This document shows, in pieces, positions 23,321 to 34,331 of a stretch of DNA of 64,000 nt (the stretch's first letter is position 1; each line of letters opens with the position of its first letter). The position numbers were made by a program, and so were the translations under genes. A model generated the notes under the pieces. It searched no databases, was not told where the DNA came from, and was given only the letters and a program-made list of their open reading frames with translations. Source of the DNA: Phlegmacium glaucopus (taxonomy: Eukaryota; Basidiomycota; Agaricomycetes; Agaricales; Cortinariaceae); the NCBI GenBank assembly GCA_015039465.1, contig MU130533.1, positions 186,001-250,000 of the forward strand, in the 5' to 3' direction.

Positions 23321-24876
23321 CTAAAGGCTACCTTCAGCCATCTTTGCCTTGTAATATCTCACCATTTCCTCCAGTCCCATGCGCACAGTCCATCTAGGCT
23401 GCCATTGAAGAGATTCTTTAGCCCTGGTAGTGTCGGGTCTGCGCATCTGTGGATCGTCAGTCGGCATGGGGCGATAAACAATTTCGACTCGTCGATCGCG
23501 TTTGACGCCATCTTCATCCTGGACCTTCTCAACAATTTCCCTGACGAGCTCGGCAAACTCTCCAATAGTGAATTCGTCTCCGTTGCCTATGTTGACGGGC
23601 CGGGATTCAGAAGAATTCATAAGCGCAATAAGACCATCGATGAGGTCATGAACATATTGGAAGGACCGTGTTTGCTTTCCGTCACCGTAAACCGTCATGT
23701 CCTCACCCTTCAGAGCTTGAACGATGAAGTTGGAGACAACACGGCCATCTAAAGGGTTCACTGTTTTCTCAGATCGGTTAGCATGATTATTTTTTTGTTG
23801 TTTATAATACGTACTTCGTGGGCCATAAGTATTAAAAATGCGTGCGACGCGGACGTCAACTCCATCTTGACGTTGAAATCCGTATGTCAGGGTCTCAGCA
23901 ACACGCTTTCCTTCGTCATAACAAGCACGAGGGCCGATGGGGTTTACATGGCCCCAGCTGACGATAGCAATCAACCACTGAGCAGAGAAATGTGGGAAAA
24001 ATTTACTATTCCTCATGTTGAGGGTGGACCTCAGGATCTCCATACACTTCTAATGCAGATGTTAATGACATGTTTCATATGTTAAATCAAGAAAGACACA
24101 CCTGAAGTGCTGCTGATCAGGAAACGGGCTTTGACGCGTTTCGCAAGTCCGAGCATGTTGAGCGTGCCCATGAACGAAGTTTTGATAGTTTTGACCGCGT
24201 TGAATTGATAGTGAGGGGGTGACGCGGGGCACGCGAGGTGATAAATCTCTGATCAAATGCTTGTGAGGACAAAAAGGAAAGCTGAGATCTATATCACTCA
24301 CGGTCGCATTCAATCATGAACGGCTCGACCACGTCGTGGCGGACAATTTCGAAATTGGGATGGCCAATCCAATGACTGACAGTCGTTTTTGAGCCAGTGA
24401 AAAAGTTATCAATTACAGTGACTTCATGACCGAGGAGCATAAGGCGGTCCACAAGATGAGAACCAACAAAGCCGGCACCACCGGTCACTAAGATGCGTTT
24501 CCGAGAGGAGGCAAGAAGCTTAACAGGAGGAAAACGCGAAAGCGTGGTGTATGAGATCGATTTGGTGTCGGGATGATAGATCGCTTTAGACTGATATGCG
24601 CCAGTGGCATGCTCAGAATCTGCTGCTTCTTTGTCCAAGGACAGAGCAACATTGGCCAAAGCAGTGTAATGCGGGCGAAGGTATAAAGAGCGTAGAACGT
24701 CAAGTGACACTTCGCTGTCAAATCCGAAGCGGTTGAAGCCAACCGTGGTGATTTCGCTGCCGCTTTTATCAAGAGTTCGAATCGGCTGACATGGATGGTG
24801 AGAATTTCAGTCGAGTATTCAAAACAAAACAAAAAAAGAGGCAAAGCAGGAAAAAAAAACGTACTATGCCAGCCAT
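23321..24876 (-). CDS. UXS1: UDP-glucuronate decarboxylase (UDP-xylose synthase)
   Basis: Short-chain dehydrogenase/reductase family enzyme that turns UDP-glucuronate into UDP-xylose using tightly bound NAD+. The first coding exon is MAGI (24873-24876), then [20 protein letters not shown]. The Rossmann motif is [19 protein letters not shown]. Next come [10 protein letters not shown], the active-site serine region [13 protein letters not shown], and the catalytic YDEGK (Y-x-x-x-K) in [18 protein letters not shown]. Further family motifs are [41 protein letters not shown] and [11 protein letters not shown], and the protein ends KAMAEGSL-like (KAKMAEGSL). Such enzymes feed xylose-containing glycans, as in basidiomycete capsules and walls. 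It shares a 135-base divergent promoter with bystin. Confidence 0.93.
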
Positions 24877-25011
24877 TATGTCGAGGTTAGAAGGAAAGCG
24901 CGCAACCGAATAATTTTTAGAGACTGACAGCTCTTATGGGCTCGTCCTTTTTCTGGAAAAGTGAAGGCAAAGGAAGTTGCCGATCTCGCCCAAACGTAAA
25001 CCTCGACAGTC

Positions 25012-26754
25012 ATGCCGAGAGCACAAAAGTCGTCAGGAAAATCAAGACATGAACCCCTTCTTGTTCAACTCGATGAGGATGAGGCTAATGCAAAATATGG
25101 TCACATATCACAGCCCGGCAAACGCAAAAAGTCAAGACGAAGCTCAAATATAGACGAGGACCCATCAGACGTAATCACATTTTCGTTATTGGGCTAGTAT
25201 AAATCTAATCAACTCTTCAGGTTATCCTCGATCCTAAAACTTCAAGAAAAATCTTTGAATTAGCAAGAGATCAGCAAGATGAGCTCCAAATGCCAGACGA
25301 TGAAGAGGTGCAGGAAGATATTGAGGATGAACGGATGGAAAATCTGTCAAGGCCAAGGAGCAAAGGAGACTTTGACGATGAGGATGAAGAAAATCCAATA
25401 GAATATGATGGAGAGGATATTGAAGAGGAATTTGTGCGTACTAAACGATTCAAATGTAGAACAATCTCATGCGTCGGGATGGCAGGAGATAGACGCAGGG
25501 GATTTGGAGACGCTTGATGCCTTGTTACCTGCCAATGCTGGCGAACGTAAAACCCTGGCCGATCTTATCTTTGCTAAATTGGACAGCAAGGAGGTTACAT
25601 CTAATGCTACTATTCAAAAAGTATATCAAGGTGAATACTTACACCAAAATATCATACACATTTAACTCAGATTGTAACTTCTATCTATAGACCGTAATGC
25701 TCCGGACCCGGCTGCAGGTTTAAATCCTCAGGTTGTAGAGGCATATACAAAGTCTGTATATTTTCCTGATAATATTTACCTCTTACATCTATTTTTCTAG
25801 ACTCGGTTTATTATTACGCTCTTACAAGTCTGGACCTCTGCCCAAGCTTTTCAAAGTGATTCCTTCCCTCCCAGCATGGGCCAGGATGCTAGCCTTGACC
25901 CATCCCGAAAATTGGTCCCCACACGCCTGTCGTGCTGCCACCAAAATCTTCATCTCAAATATGAAGCCTGCTCAAGCCCAGCTGTTCTTGAGCGTTGTAT
26001 TGTTGGATGCTGTTCGGAGTGACATCCAAGAAAACAAAAAATTGAACGTTCACTATTTCGAGGCACTGAAGAAATCGCTTTATAAACCTGGCGCGTTCTT
26101 CAAGGGAATTATTTTCCCGATGCTTGACGTGGGTCGTTTCACTTCAATGATTTCAATCAGTTTGACTGGTAAACAGCAAGGTTGTACACTGAAGGAAGCC
26201 ACTATTGTTGCCTCAATCCTGGCAAGAACAAAAATTCCTGTGCTGCATGCGTCTGCCGCTCTTCTTCGTGTTGCAGAGATGGATTATACAGGTCAGAGCG
26301 ATATAGATTTGCAGAGAGTAGCTACTGAATGCCCAATCCTAGGGCCCAACTCGCTATTTATTCGCGTTTTGGTCGATAAAAAATTCGAACTCCCGTACAA
26401 AGTAGTGGACGCCCTGGTATTCCACTTCATCCGGCTTTCAAACTCATACAGAGCCAAGACCCGCGGCGATTCTGCTAAGCTTCCAGTTCTCTGGCATCAG
26501 AGCTTGCTCGTCTTTACCCAACGGTAGGATACCTCTAGCTTTGGAATCTTGAAAGCACCAACTGATTCATCCGTTCACTACTTCTACAAAGATATGCTTC
26601 CGATTTGACACCAGACCAAAAAGATGCACTACTGGACGTAATTCGTGCCACCCCCCATCCGCAAATTAGTGCAGAGATCAGGAGAGAACTTGTCAACTCG
26701 GTAGAAAGAGGTGCACCTAGAACTCAGCTAAACCAAGATGTTGATATGTCATGA
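25012..26754 (+). CDS. ENP1: Bystin (Enp1), 40S ribosome biogenesis factor
   Basis: Nuclear protein needed for 18S rRNA processing and export of pre-40S particles. MPRAQKSSGKSRHEPLLVQL starts at 25012. The N-terminal third is basic then strongly acidic (DDEEVQEDIEDE and later EDEENPIEYDGEDIEEE). An intron at 25435-25486, with branch-like TACTAAAC, restores the frame into EIDAGDLETLDALLPAN. The bystin domain proper runs from KVIPSLPAWARMLALTHPEN through YKPGAFFKGIIFPML, GCTLKEATIVASILARTKIP and VLHASAALLRVAEM. It then has SLFIRVLVDKKFELPYKVVD, LPVLWHQSLLVFTQR and PHPQISAEIRRELVNS. It ends NQDVDMS. All hallmark blocks are present. Confidence 0.95.
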
Positions 26755-27086
26755 TCGATCAATTTTTTGAATGTTTTTTTTAGTCTGAAACATCTTGATT
26801 CTTGAGGCTATGTAAATCACCCGCCGTGCTTAAATATTTTTTCAGCGCTGATTATCGATCTATCGTGATCGAGAATTTTCGTAACATCTTGTTGATCCTA
26901 AATCATCTCCCGTGCTTAATCTTTTTTTCCTTGGTGAATATCGCAACAAGCAGCCATACTATGTACGACGAACCATACAAATTTTTCAAGTTGCTGACTG
27001 AAATTCAACTCCGTGTTTCAACTATATTTATTTATTACATTCACCAGTGTTGCCTCAGCCAAAATCCAGCTAGTTATACTTGGGTT
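26755..27086. other. Convergent 3' intergenic region
   Basis: 332 bases between the stop codons of bystin (+) and the DLH/SnoaL gene (-). AT-rich, no gene recognised. Confidence 0.6.
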
Positions 27087-28689
27087 CTACTGATCCTGCT
27101 TAAGTCCCCACTCTGGGCCGAACATTTCGTTGCTCTTCCCCTTTGACTCGTCAAGAAGCATATGAGCACACTCTACGCCTGTGACAGGCAAACGCAGGAG
27201 TTGGGATGTGCTTCCTGCATCTGCGTTCGGATCTGGGAAAGGAAGAAATGATGGCATGATCCCAGCCTGTCTTAAAACGGTGGCTTGGTCCCACCAGATG
27301 TGTTCTGTTTTCCAGGCAACGAAGTGTGAACATTTAAAAAAGGCATCAGAAAAAGTAGCTACACACCATTGGATACGCGATCTCCACGAACATTGACAAT
27401 GGCAATCATGGGAACTGAAAGCTTCTTTCCTGTGGGAGGGACACTTGGGAGAAGCCAGTCAGTGACGCGATCGTGAGTGATGTGATATATGAATTCATCT
27501 AGAATGTGCGCATGCATGTGAACAAGCCCAGCATAAATAACACAAGAGTGTTACGGACCAACAATGCGATCGGCGCCGACCGTACGAGAAACGGGTTGCA
27601 GGGTGGCGTCCGCTGGATTACTAACAGAAAAGATAGTTGATAGTTTGGGCGTCGCAGTGAACTGGTTACTACGTCTTACCAAAAGATGAAATGATCCCTG
27701 TAGAAAGCGGTGAGGTTCTTTCGACCGATACCTCCCGTCATCTAGGAAGTAGTATAAATTGATTGATCGCTACTGAGCATCAGTCTTACGGTAGGAATAT
27801 GGTTGACGTATGGTTCAGCCTGAGTAACACGATTCTTTCAGTATGTTGTACGGTAAATAGGAGGTCAACAAAAAGCCTTACAACCATGGTTCCCATAGTC
27901 TTCGCCACGCTTCTAACTTCAAATTCAAAGTACGTGTGCTCCTCCCATATAGCTTCAAGGTCAAAAAATGGGCCTCCAAGACCCTTGCGGAGAAAGACAA
28001 GGGTCCTGCTATGTGCAAGACTAGCACTCCCAGGATCGTACTGGGTTGCCTGATGTAGCACGAAATTAGTAGATGAGGTAGGGTAGAAGTGTTTCGTGAT
28101 CAATTGGTTTGGATAACCTGCGGGCTCGGGTGTATTGCTAGTCAAGTGCAGCATAATCGGGATGGTTGAACACGTTGGAGCAGGAAACGACCCGTAGCCT
28201 ACGAAAGCTGCAATGCGAGGTTCCTTGGCAACAACCTCTGAGACAGCGTACACGACTTTCGAATCGTAGACTTTTGGATGAAAAATAAAATAAAAAGGAG
28301 CTTTACTGATACATATTTTTGTGATACCCACCGATTACTGCAAACTTCTGCTTGATGTCTACCTGTTTAAGGGCTTGAAGGGCTTCTAGAGCCCTTTTCA
28401 AAGCCTCAGCCACCAACAGGACTTCATCGGAGCCTGTGATAGCGACAACGGCAAAGCCTTCTTCTGCCCACTTGGTTATGGGGTCTGGGTCCAGGGGTTT
28501 TCCAGCACTCTGGTCGGCAAGAACGATATTGGCTGGGTCTGGGAGGAAGATGATGATACCAGGGCCAGTTCCTCGACGAGAAAGTGGTGGTTGAAGAACA
28601 ATATTTGGACTGATCTGTATCAAGGCAGCATTCGGGAGGAGGATAGGTTGCTCATCAGGGGATTCCGGGTCATAGAAAGTGGGAGCCAT
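27087..28689 (-). CDS. Dienelactone-hydrolase-like domain fused to SnoaL-like domain
   Basis: The protein starts MAPTFYDPESPDEQPILLPN (28687-28689). The N-terminal half resembles dienelactone hydrolases: GPGIIIFLPDPANIVLADQS, WAEEGFAVVAITGSDEVLLV and QKFAVIG. Where a dienelactone hydrolase has its Cys nucleophile motif (G-x-C-x-G), this exon join reads FAVIG-VYDSKVV, so the nucleophile appears absent. After SLAHSRTLVFLRKGLGGPFF the second half begins with DLEAIWEEHTYFEFEVRSVA. It continues through AEPYVNHIPTMTGGIGRKNL, FYRDHFIF, VGADRIVDEFIYHITHDRV, LPSVPPTGKKLSVPMIAIVN and EHIWWDQATVLRQAGIMP. That is the pattern of a SnoaL/NTF2-like domain. The end is NEMFGPEWGLKQDQ. It lies 105 bases downstream of cyclin C on the same strand. 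Its substrate is unknown. Confidence 0.8.
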
Positions 28690-28794
28690 GACATGCTCTG
28701 CAGCCTTTTCCTGACAGTATCTAAGCGAGGGCTATGATCACGCGCTGTAGCAGTCATCACATTGGCTAGTAAAAATAATATATTCAAGTAGAAT

Positions 28795-30333
28795 CTATCC
28801 AACCGCTTGAGTCCTCTCAAGTCTTTTATTAACGGCAACAGATCTCGCAGTGGTCGTAGGTGTCGCAGGTGGAATGTCCATTAACCTTGCTTCCCGCATC
28901 TTCCGTAATACTGACGACAAAAAAGATGGTGTGATAAAATTCCCATCTGCAACGTTCACAGTTTCCGCCGGTTCGTCTCTGCCATCTGCACCGGGTGTTC
29001 CTGCTCCGCTTGTACTGGCGCGTACGCTTTCAGTGCGACTATTACTCCCTGACTTCTTAGGACTTGATCCAAATGGCATTGGGGAGTTCGTGAGTTCTCT
29101 GGCGAGTTTCGATGCATCAGGAGATACATCTTCCTTATATTGATCCCAAAGAGTGTACAAAGAAATAATCTCCTGAGCGATCGTGGCAATTAGCGGGAGA
29201 GAAACATTCAGCTCAGACAGAAAAGCAATGGGGTCCTGAGGTTTTTTTGGCGAAACGGGGGCAGCCAAAGACGCATGGTTTGCCTGACGGGATGATCTGC
29301 GAGGTTGCTTCACAGGGTTAGAGTGATCCGGAGAGTTTTCAGCAAGGCTGCCTTGATCCGAGGGTTGAGAGGGTTCAGGCCGAGCAGGGGGGTGAAGAAT
29401 AAATGTCAAATAGATAGCTGCGATAGCAATGAGATGGGGTGGATGAAGAAGGCAGAGTTGAGACCTGTAGGTATCATTCACTATCGACCTGTTCAAAGAA
29501 GATCAGTGAGAGTGATAAGAACCAAGTACCGGATGAACAAACCATGATGTTTGCAAAGCCGCAGGTGTGAGCTCGAGTTGTCCATCACCTGTTCCCCAAT
29601 AGCGTTGACCGTCATCTATGCCTATTCCTGGATCCTCCGTTTCCCCTTCCTCAGAATTTGAAGAGGCATCGCTATCGGCCTCTTTCTTACACAGGGAAAG
29701 CAGTGTCCTATACGGGTGAAAGACAATCAAATCACATTCCAGGTCATCGACTAGGTAGAACTCCATCTCTGCTATCTTAGCATTGTCGGAAGAGAAATTC
29801 TTGACATTGTAATTTTCCTCTATCGGAGTCGTATGAATGAAAGAGATGGGATTGTCAACTGTCCGTTACTCACGACTAAACAATGCTTTCGATTCTGCGA
29901 CGATAACTTTGATGTGAACTGGTGACTCCTCCGCTTTAGCTGCGACATAACAGCAAGCAGCGATCACAATAAACGGGTCGGTTTCGCAGTATGAGTTCTT
30001 GAGGTAGAATCTCCGGAAGAAAACCGTTGCAGTTGAGATTATCCTTTGTCTAAATTGCAGCTTTTTGCCCAGTTTTGTTATCGCTGCTTGATGTTAGATT
30101 ATGTGGGAATAGATGTGCCTCTCGTTCTGAAGCGTACCATTAGCAAAATAGATGGCTAGAAAATCAAGATGCTCTGGATCGTCAACATATAGAAGATCTT
30201 CCATCCTGGCCTGATTCAAAGAAGCACGGTCAACTATCCACCGCTTGCTGAATGTTTCATGAGCGACGTGTATGAACGAACACGTTTCTATAAGGCCTCA
30301 CTAATGCGAGCTTGCCCAAAAATCGGTTGCCAT
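28795..30333 (-). CDS. SSN8: Cyclin C (Ssn8/Srb11), Mediator kinase-module cyclin
   Basis: Partner of Cdk8 in the Mediator kinase module. The first exon MATDFWASSHY (30331-30333) joins KRWIVDRASLNQARMEDLLY. The first cyclin box follows: ITKLGKKLQFRQRIISTATV, FFRRFYLKNSYCETDPFIVI and AACCYVAAKAEESPVHIKVI. The second half has MEFYLVDDLECDLIVFHPYR and SIVNDTYRSQLCLLHPPHLI, then AIAAIYLTFILHP. The HFWSS-like start, the KLKLRQ-like motif and the ENFDCDLIVYHPY-like segment are diagnostic for cyclin C. Unusual are an acidic insertion of about 40 residues (DASSNSEEGETEDPGIGIDD) between the two cyclin halves and a long Ser/Pro-rich C-terminal extension ending LERTQAVG. It shares a 192-base divergent promoter with uL3. 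Confidence 0.93.
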
Positions 30334-30525
30334 GCGTCTAAGTTGAGCGCTGAGCGCTGAGCCTCGGAGCGCCTGCCGAGCGACGATTGGCGCCTTCCAG
30401 ATACCATAACAGGAAACTATACAGTACCTTCAGCCACCCACTCGGAAATTGCCGTGAGGGGACGCGAGAATTGTGATATTTAGGTTGCTCATTAACAAGC
30501 CCGTTCCCCTCAAGATTTCCTCAAG

Positions 30526-32040
30526 ATGAGGTGAGTAACAAATACGATACGATACATGGTATGAATACATTCATCTAATGAACCCATTCTTCAAGTCACC
30601 GCAAGGTTTGTTGCTTATGTCGTTTTGGAAGCCTCATAATGAATATTGACTCTGAGCCTAATCCACCAGTTTGAAGCTCCCCGTCATGGATCTCTTGGTT
30701 TCCTCCCAAGAAAGCGCGCGGCTCGTCATCGCGGTAAGGTTAAATCCTTCCCCAAGGTGTGTATTTATGATATAATCTCAAAAAATGATTGAACTAAACC
30801 AGTTGGAAGGATGACCCCAAAAAGCCAGTCCATCTCACCGCCATAATGGGTTACAAAGCTGGTATGACCCATGTTGTCCGTGACCTCGACCGTCCCGGTT
30901 CCAGTGAGTTATTTTCATCTCTTTATTCCTTCCCGCTGTCTAAATTTATATTAGAAATGCACAAGCGAGAGGTTGTGGAGGCAGTCACTGTCATCGAGAC
31001 ACCACCAATGATCGTTGTCGGCGTTGTCGGTTATGTTGAAACTCCCCGTGGCCTGCGCACACTCACCACTGTCTGGGCATCCCATCTCTCTGATGAACTC
31101 AAACGTCGTTTCTACAAAAACTGGTATCGCTCTAAGAAGAAGGCCTTCACTCGTTATGCCAAAAAGCACGCTGAAGATGGTGGCAAGTCTGTTGCGCGTG
31201 AACTTGAGCGTATTCGCAAGTACTGCACTGTTGTTCGTGTTCTCGCGCACACACAAATCCGAAAGACTGGCCTTCAGCAAAAGAAGGCTCACCTGATGGA
31301 GATCCAACTCAACGGTGGTTCTATCGCGGACAAGGTTGAGTTCGCCCAAGGACTTTTCGAGAAGCCTGTAGAAGTCTCAACAGTGTTCGAGCAAGACGAG
31401 AACATTGACGTGATTGCCGTCACCAAAGGACACGGATTCGAAGGTGTTACTCACCGTTGGGGTACAAAGAAATTGCCTCGTAAAACGCACAAAGGTCTCC
31501 GCAAGGTTGCCTGTATTGGTGCATGGCATCCTTCCAAGGTCATGTTCTCTGTTGCTCGTGCTGGTCAAAGTATGTGGTCCTGTTTTTGTTCACGCTTCAT
31601 TGAGATGCTTATTTGTTTTTTTAGACGGTTATCACCATCGTACGGAACTCAACAAAAAAGTTTACCGCATCGGCTCTGGCGGTGATGAAGCCAACGCCTC
31701 GACAGAATCTGATATCACTAAGAAGGCCATCACGCCAATGGGTGGCTTCCCACACTACGGTATCGTCAAGAATGATTTCCTGATTCTTAAGGGATCCATT
31801 CCCGGAACTAAGAAGCGAGTGATCACCCTTCGTAAATCTCTTATGGTCCATACATCTCGTCGGGACTTGGAGAAGGTGCAACTTAAATTCATTGACACCT
31901 CATCGAAATTTGGTGTACGTTGCTTTTCTGACCATCTTTTTTTGATTTGGAATCTGATTACAGTTGTTCTTCAGCATGGATCCTTCCAAACGTTCGAAGA
32001 GAAGGCTGCGTTTTTGGGAACGCTCAAGGCCCGTGCTTGA
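30526..32040 (+). CDS. RPL3: 60S ribosomal protein uL3 (Rpl3)
   Basis: Core protein of the 60S subunit near the peptidyl-transferase centre. Tiny first exons code for MSHRK, then [20 protein letters not shown]. Further exons give [60 protein letters not shown] and [20 protein letters not shown]. The last part reads [20 protein letters not shown] and [20 protein letters not shown], ending FLGTLKARA. The basic WGTKKLP...[15 protein letters not shown] loop and the HH ([12 protein letters not shown]) of the W-finger region are intact. The exon arrangement, with MS.RK cut off by introns near the start, is common in fungal RPL3. Introns are about 50 bases and too short to host box C/D snoRNAs of normal size. 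Confidence 0.98.
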
Positions 32041-32277
32041 TTGTTTTTTTCTGTTGTACTATCTCCCACGAATGATATCTGCATTTGAAATTACATAGTC
32101 TGAGCGTGAGAATAAATGTTATAAGAAAGTTTGCTCCTGGTGTTTGCTATTTCCAACGTTCAATACGCGTTCGTTCTTCAGGCCTGTGCTGCAGATTGCG
32201 GTAAGCACTGAATTCAATGGTTGTATCACCGAATCACGAACATTGTGCTCTTTGTAGGATGCCTGGTTGTGTTTTTG

Positions 32278-34236
32278 ATGCTGAGAGCGTCCTCACTGGG
32301 CCTCAGTCTTCCCTCATCAAGTTGCTTTGCTTTTCACTCGTGTCGAAGGGTCTGTCTCTTTGGGACAAGATGGGTTACTGTTCGCACCACTTACAGCACG
32401 TCGAGGAGGATGACGGCTCAATTTCATCCACCGGAAAATATCCCATCGATAGACGTCGAAGAAGAAGACTTACCCTCGACGACTACAGAGAGTGGTCCCC
32501 CAACTATTTATCTGGCCGGTTCCCCGGTCTCTTCGATGATTGCGAAAGAGGATTCCTCAAATCCGCTGACCACATCACTACCTACGTCTGCCACAAAAAC
32601 AGCCAGCAAGCTCCAGTTAGAGCCCGAGGCACCAAAATCATCCCCGTCGACAGAGAATATACTAGAAAAAGTACACAGTACGCCAAAACCACCACCCAAG
32701 AGCAGACCAATTTCTCATTCGCCCCCATACCCTGCCGGAAGACCATGGTCAACCGAAAATGTCCAAAAGGTAAACTTGCCGAAATATATCCTGAGTCCTC
32801 TTCGACGCATCCAGTTAGAAGTGGTAGAGGCCAATCGACCACGCAAAAAAGCACAGGACGCCAGCAAGATTACTCCCCCAATGAAAAAGCCTCCACCCCC
32901 AGACCTAGTACATCAGTTATTACGACATTTCCAAGTCATTGCAACCACAGATTCCGTAGACGAAGGCTGGAATTCCTACGTCTTTCTCGTCGACCTCATT
33001 GCCGGAACGCCCGTCGTCCACAGACACGTCCGACATATCCCATTCTCTCATCTCCACCGCCTGGCTCGTCTGCTCTCGAGAAATCGACCGCAGACGCGCA
33101 GACAATTTCTCCGACTACTGGCAGTGTTAACCTACCTCAATTATTGGGGGGGAAAACTCAAGCAGCACGAGTGGAATGCTCTTGTCGCCCATGCTGGTTC
33201 CGGATGGCGCAAAACAAAATTAGAGGATTTCGGAAATGCCATGAAAGTCTTCAATGACATGAGGGCAGGTAGGCTGCCTGGTTCATCGGACCTCCTCCCG
33301 CCAGACAGGGAGTTCCTGGAAGGACCTGCTGTCGAGCCCGACATTTACACCTATACAAGCCTGCTTACTATCGCGTCACGCGCTATGGACAGCAAAAATT
33401 TACACAATATCTCTTCTATGTTGACCGGGGCGGGTTTGCCTCCAAACAGAATAACTCATCTTTCGTTGATGAGGTATTTTACGTTGAAGGCAGATCTGGG
33501 TGGAATCCGTGCAACTCTTCTCAAAATGAGGCAACAAGACTTGGAGCTTGGGCTCGACGGGGTAAATGCTTGCTTGTGGGCGTATGGGCGCAATGCCAGA
33601 CTGGACATCGTCATGATGATCTATCGCGTCTTGCGTCATAATGTGCTGCCTGAAACTTGTGCTGGGCGGGAAGACATCAAGGACACTATCGGACGGCTTG
33701 GAGAAGAATATATTTTCGTGGAGCCCGAACTTCAGCCGAACGAGATTACATTGACAACTGTTATCCAGGTTATGGCGTACCATGGCCACTTCCCTTCTAC
33801 TCTCAACATCTTCATGGATATGCTTTCATTTGACAACACGGAAAAAGGCGCCCCTCTTGAAAAGAATTCGGCCGGTGTATATGAACCAACTTCATACAAA
33901 CCTTCGCTAGCGGTTTTTCGTGCTATCTTCCTAGGCTTTTCTCGACACGCAAGGCATGTCCAACAAGATTCAGATTGGAATATGGACAATCTCTCTCAGA
34001 TATTCGATCTGTTCCTCGAGTTGCCTCCGGATAGCAATCTAACTCATAATACCATCTATCTCATCATGCTTGCTTTTGACAAGGCAAGCGGCCGCGACAT
34101 CAAGATGCTTCGGGACGTATGGATGCGTATGGTTCGCAGATTTGGGATTACTTTTCACAAAGCCCATTCAGTTTCACGTCTCGCAAGACTTAAGCGACTA
34201 TTGTTTCCTGAAGACGAGGTGATAAGCCAAGGATAA
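32278..34236 (+). CDS. Pentatricopeptide-repeat protein, probably mitochondrial
   Basis: A single exon of 652 codons. The start MLRASSLGLSLPSSSCFAFH (ATG at 32278) is rich in Ser, Arg and hydrophobic residues and lacks acids, as expected for a mitochondrial presequence (SCRRVCLFGTRWVTVRTTYS). After a Pro/Ser-rich low-complexity part come helical pairs typical of PPR motifs: EPDIYTYTSLLTIASRAMDS, LPPNRITHLSLMRYFTLKAD, LELGLDGVNACLWAYGRNAR and PNEITLTTVIQVMAYHGHFP. Such proteins bind organellar RNA and help its processing or translation. The RNA target is unknown. It follows uL3 by 237 bases and converges on the AMMECR1 gene with only 95 bases between stops. Confidence 0.85.
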   Translation: MLRASSLGLSLPSSSCFAFHSCRRVCLFGTRWVTVRTTYSTSRRMTAQFHPPENIPSIDVEEEDLPSTTTESGPPTIYLAGSPVSSMIAKEDSSNPLTTSLPTSATKTASKLQLEPEAPKSSPSTENILEKVHSTPKPPPKSRPISHSPPYPAGRPWSTENVQKVNLPKYILSPLRRIQLEVVEANRPRKKAQDASKITPPMKKPPPPDLVHQLLRHFQVIATTDSVDEGWNSYVFLVDLIAGTPVVHRHVRHIPFSHLHRLARLLSRNRPQTRRQFLRLLAVLTYLNYWGGKLKQHEWNALVAHAGSGWRKTKLEDFGNAMKVFNDMRAGRLPGSSDLLPPDREFLEGPAVEPDIYTYTSLLTIASRAMDSKNLHNISSMLTGAGLPPNRITHLSLMRYFTLKADLGGIRATLLKMRQQDLELGLDGVNACLWAYGRNARLDIVMMIYRVLRHNVLPETCAGREDIKDTIGRLGEEYIFVEPELQPNEITLTTVIQVMAYHGHFPSTLNIFMDMLSFDNTEKGAPLEKNSAGVYEPTSYKPSLAVFRAIFLGFSRHARHVQQDSDWNMDNLSQIFDLFLELPPDSNLTHNTIYLIMLAFDKASGRDIKMLRDVWMRMVRRFGITFHKAHSVSRLARLKRLLFPEDEVISQG

Positions 34237-34331
34237 CAATATCAATACCGTCAAATGCCATTGTGGTTTACAAACGATCTACAACATCGATCTATTAAAT
34301 ATTACTCCTTTGCAGTGTAGGGGGTCAGGTC

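Noticed and set aside
25435..25456. Apparent 22-base intron or frameshift in bystin
   Set aside because: A 52-base intron (25435-25486) with a branch-point-like TACTAAAC keeps the frame and needs no frameshift.
30526..32040. snoRNAs inside uL3 introns, as in animals
   Set aside because: The introns are about 50-70 bases and show no paired C and D boxes with room for a guide.
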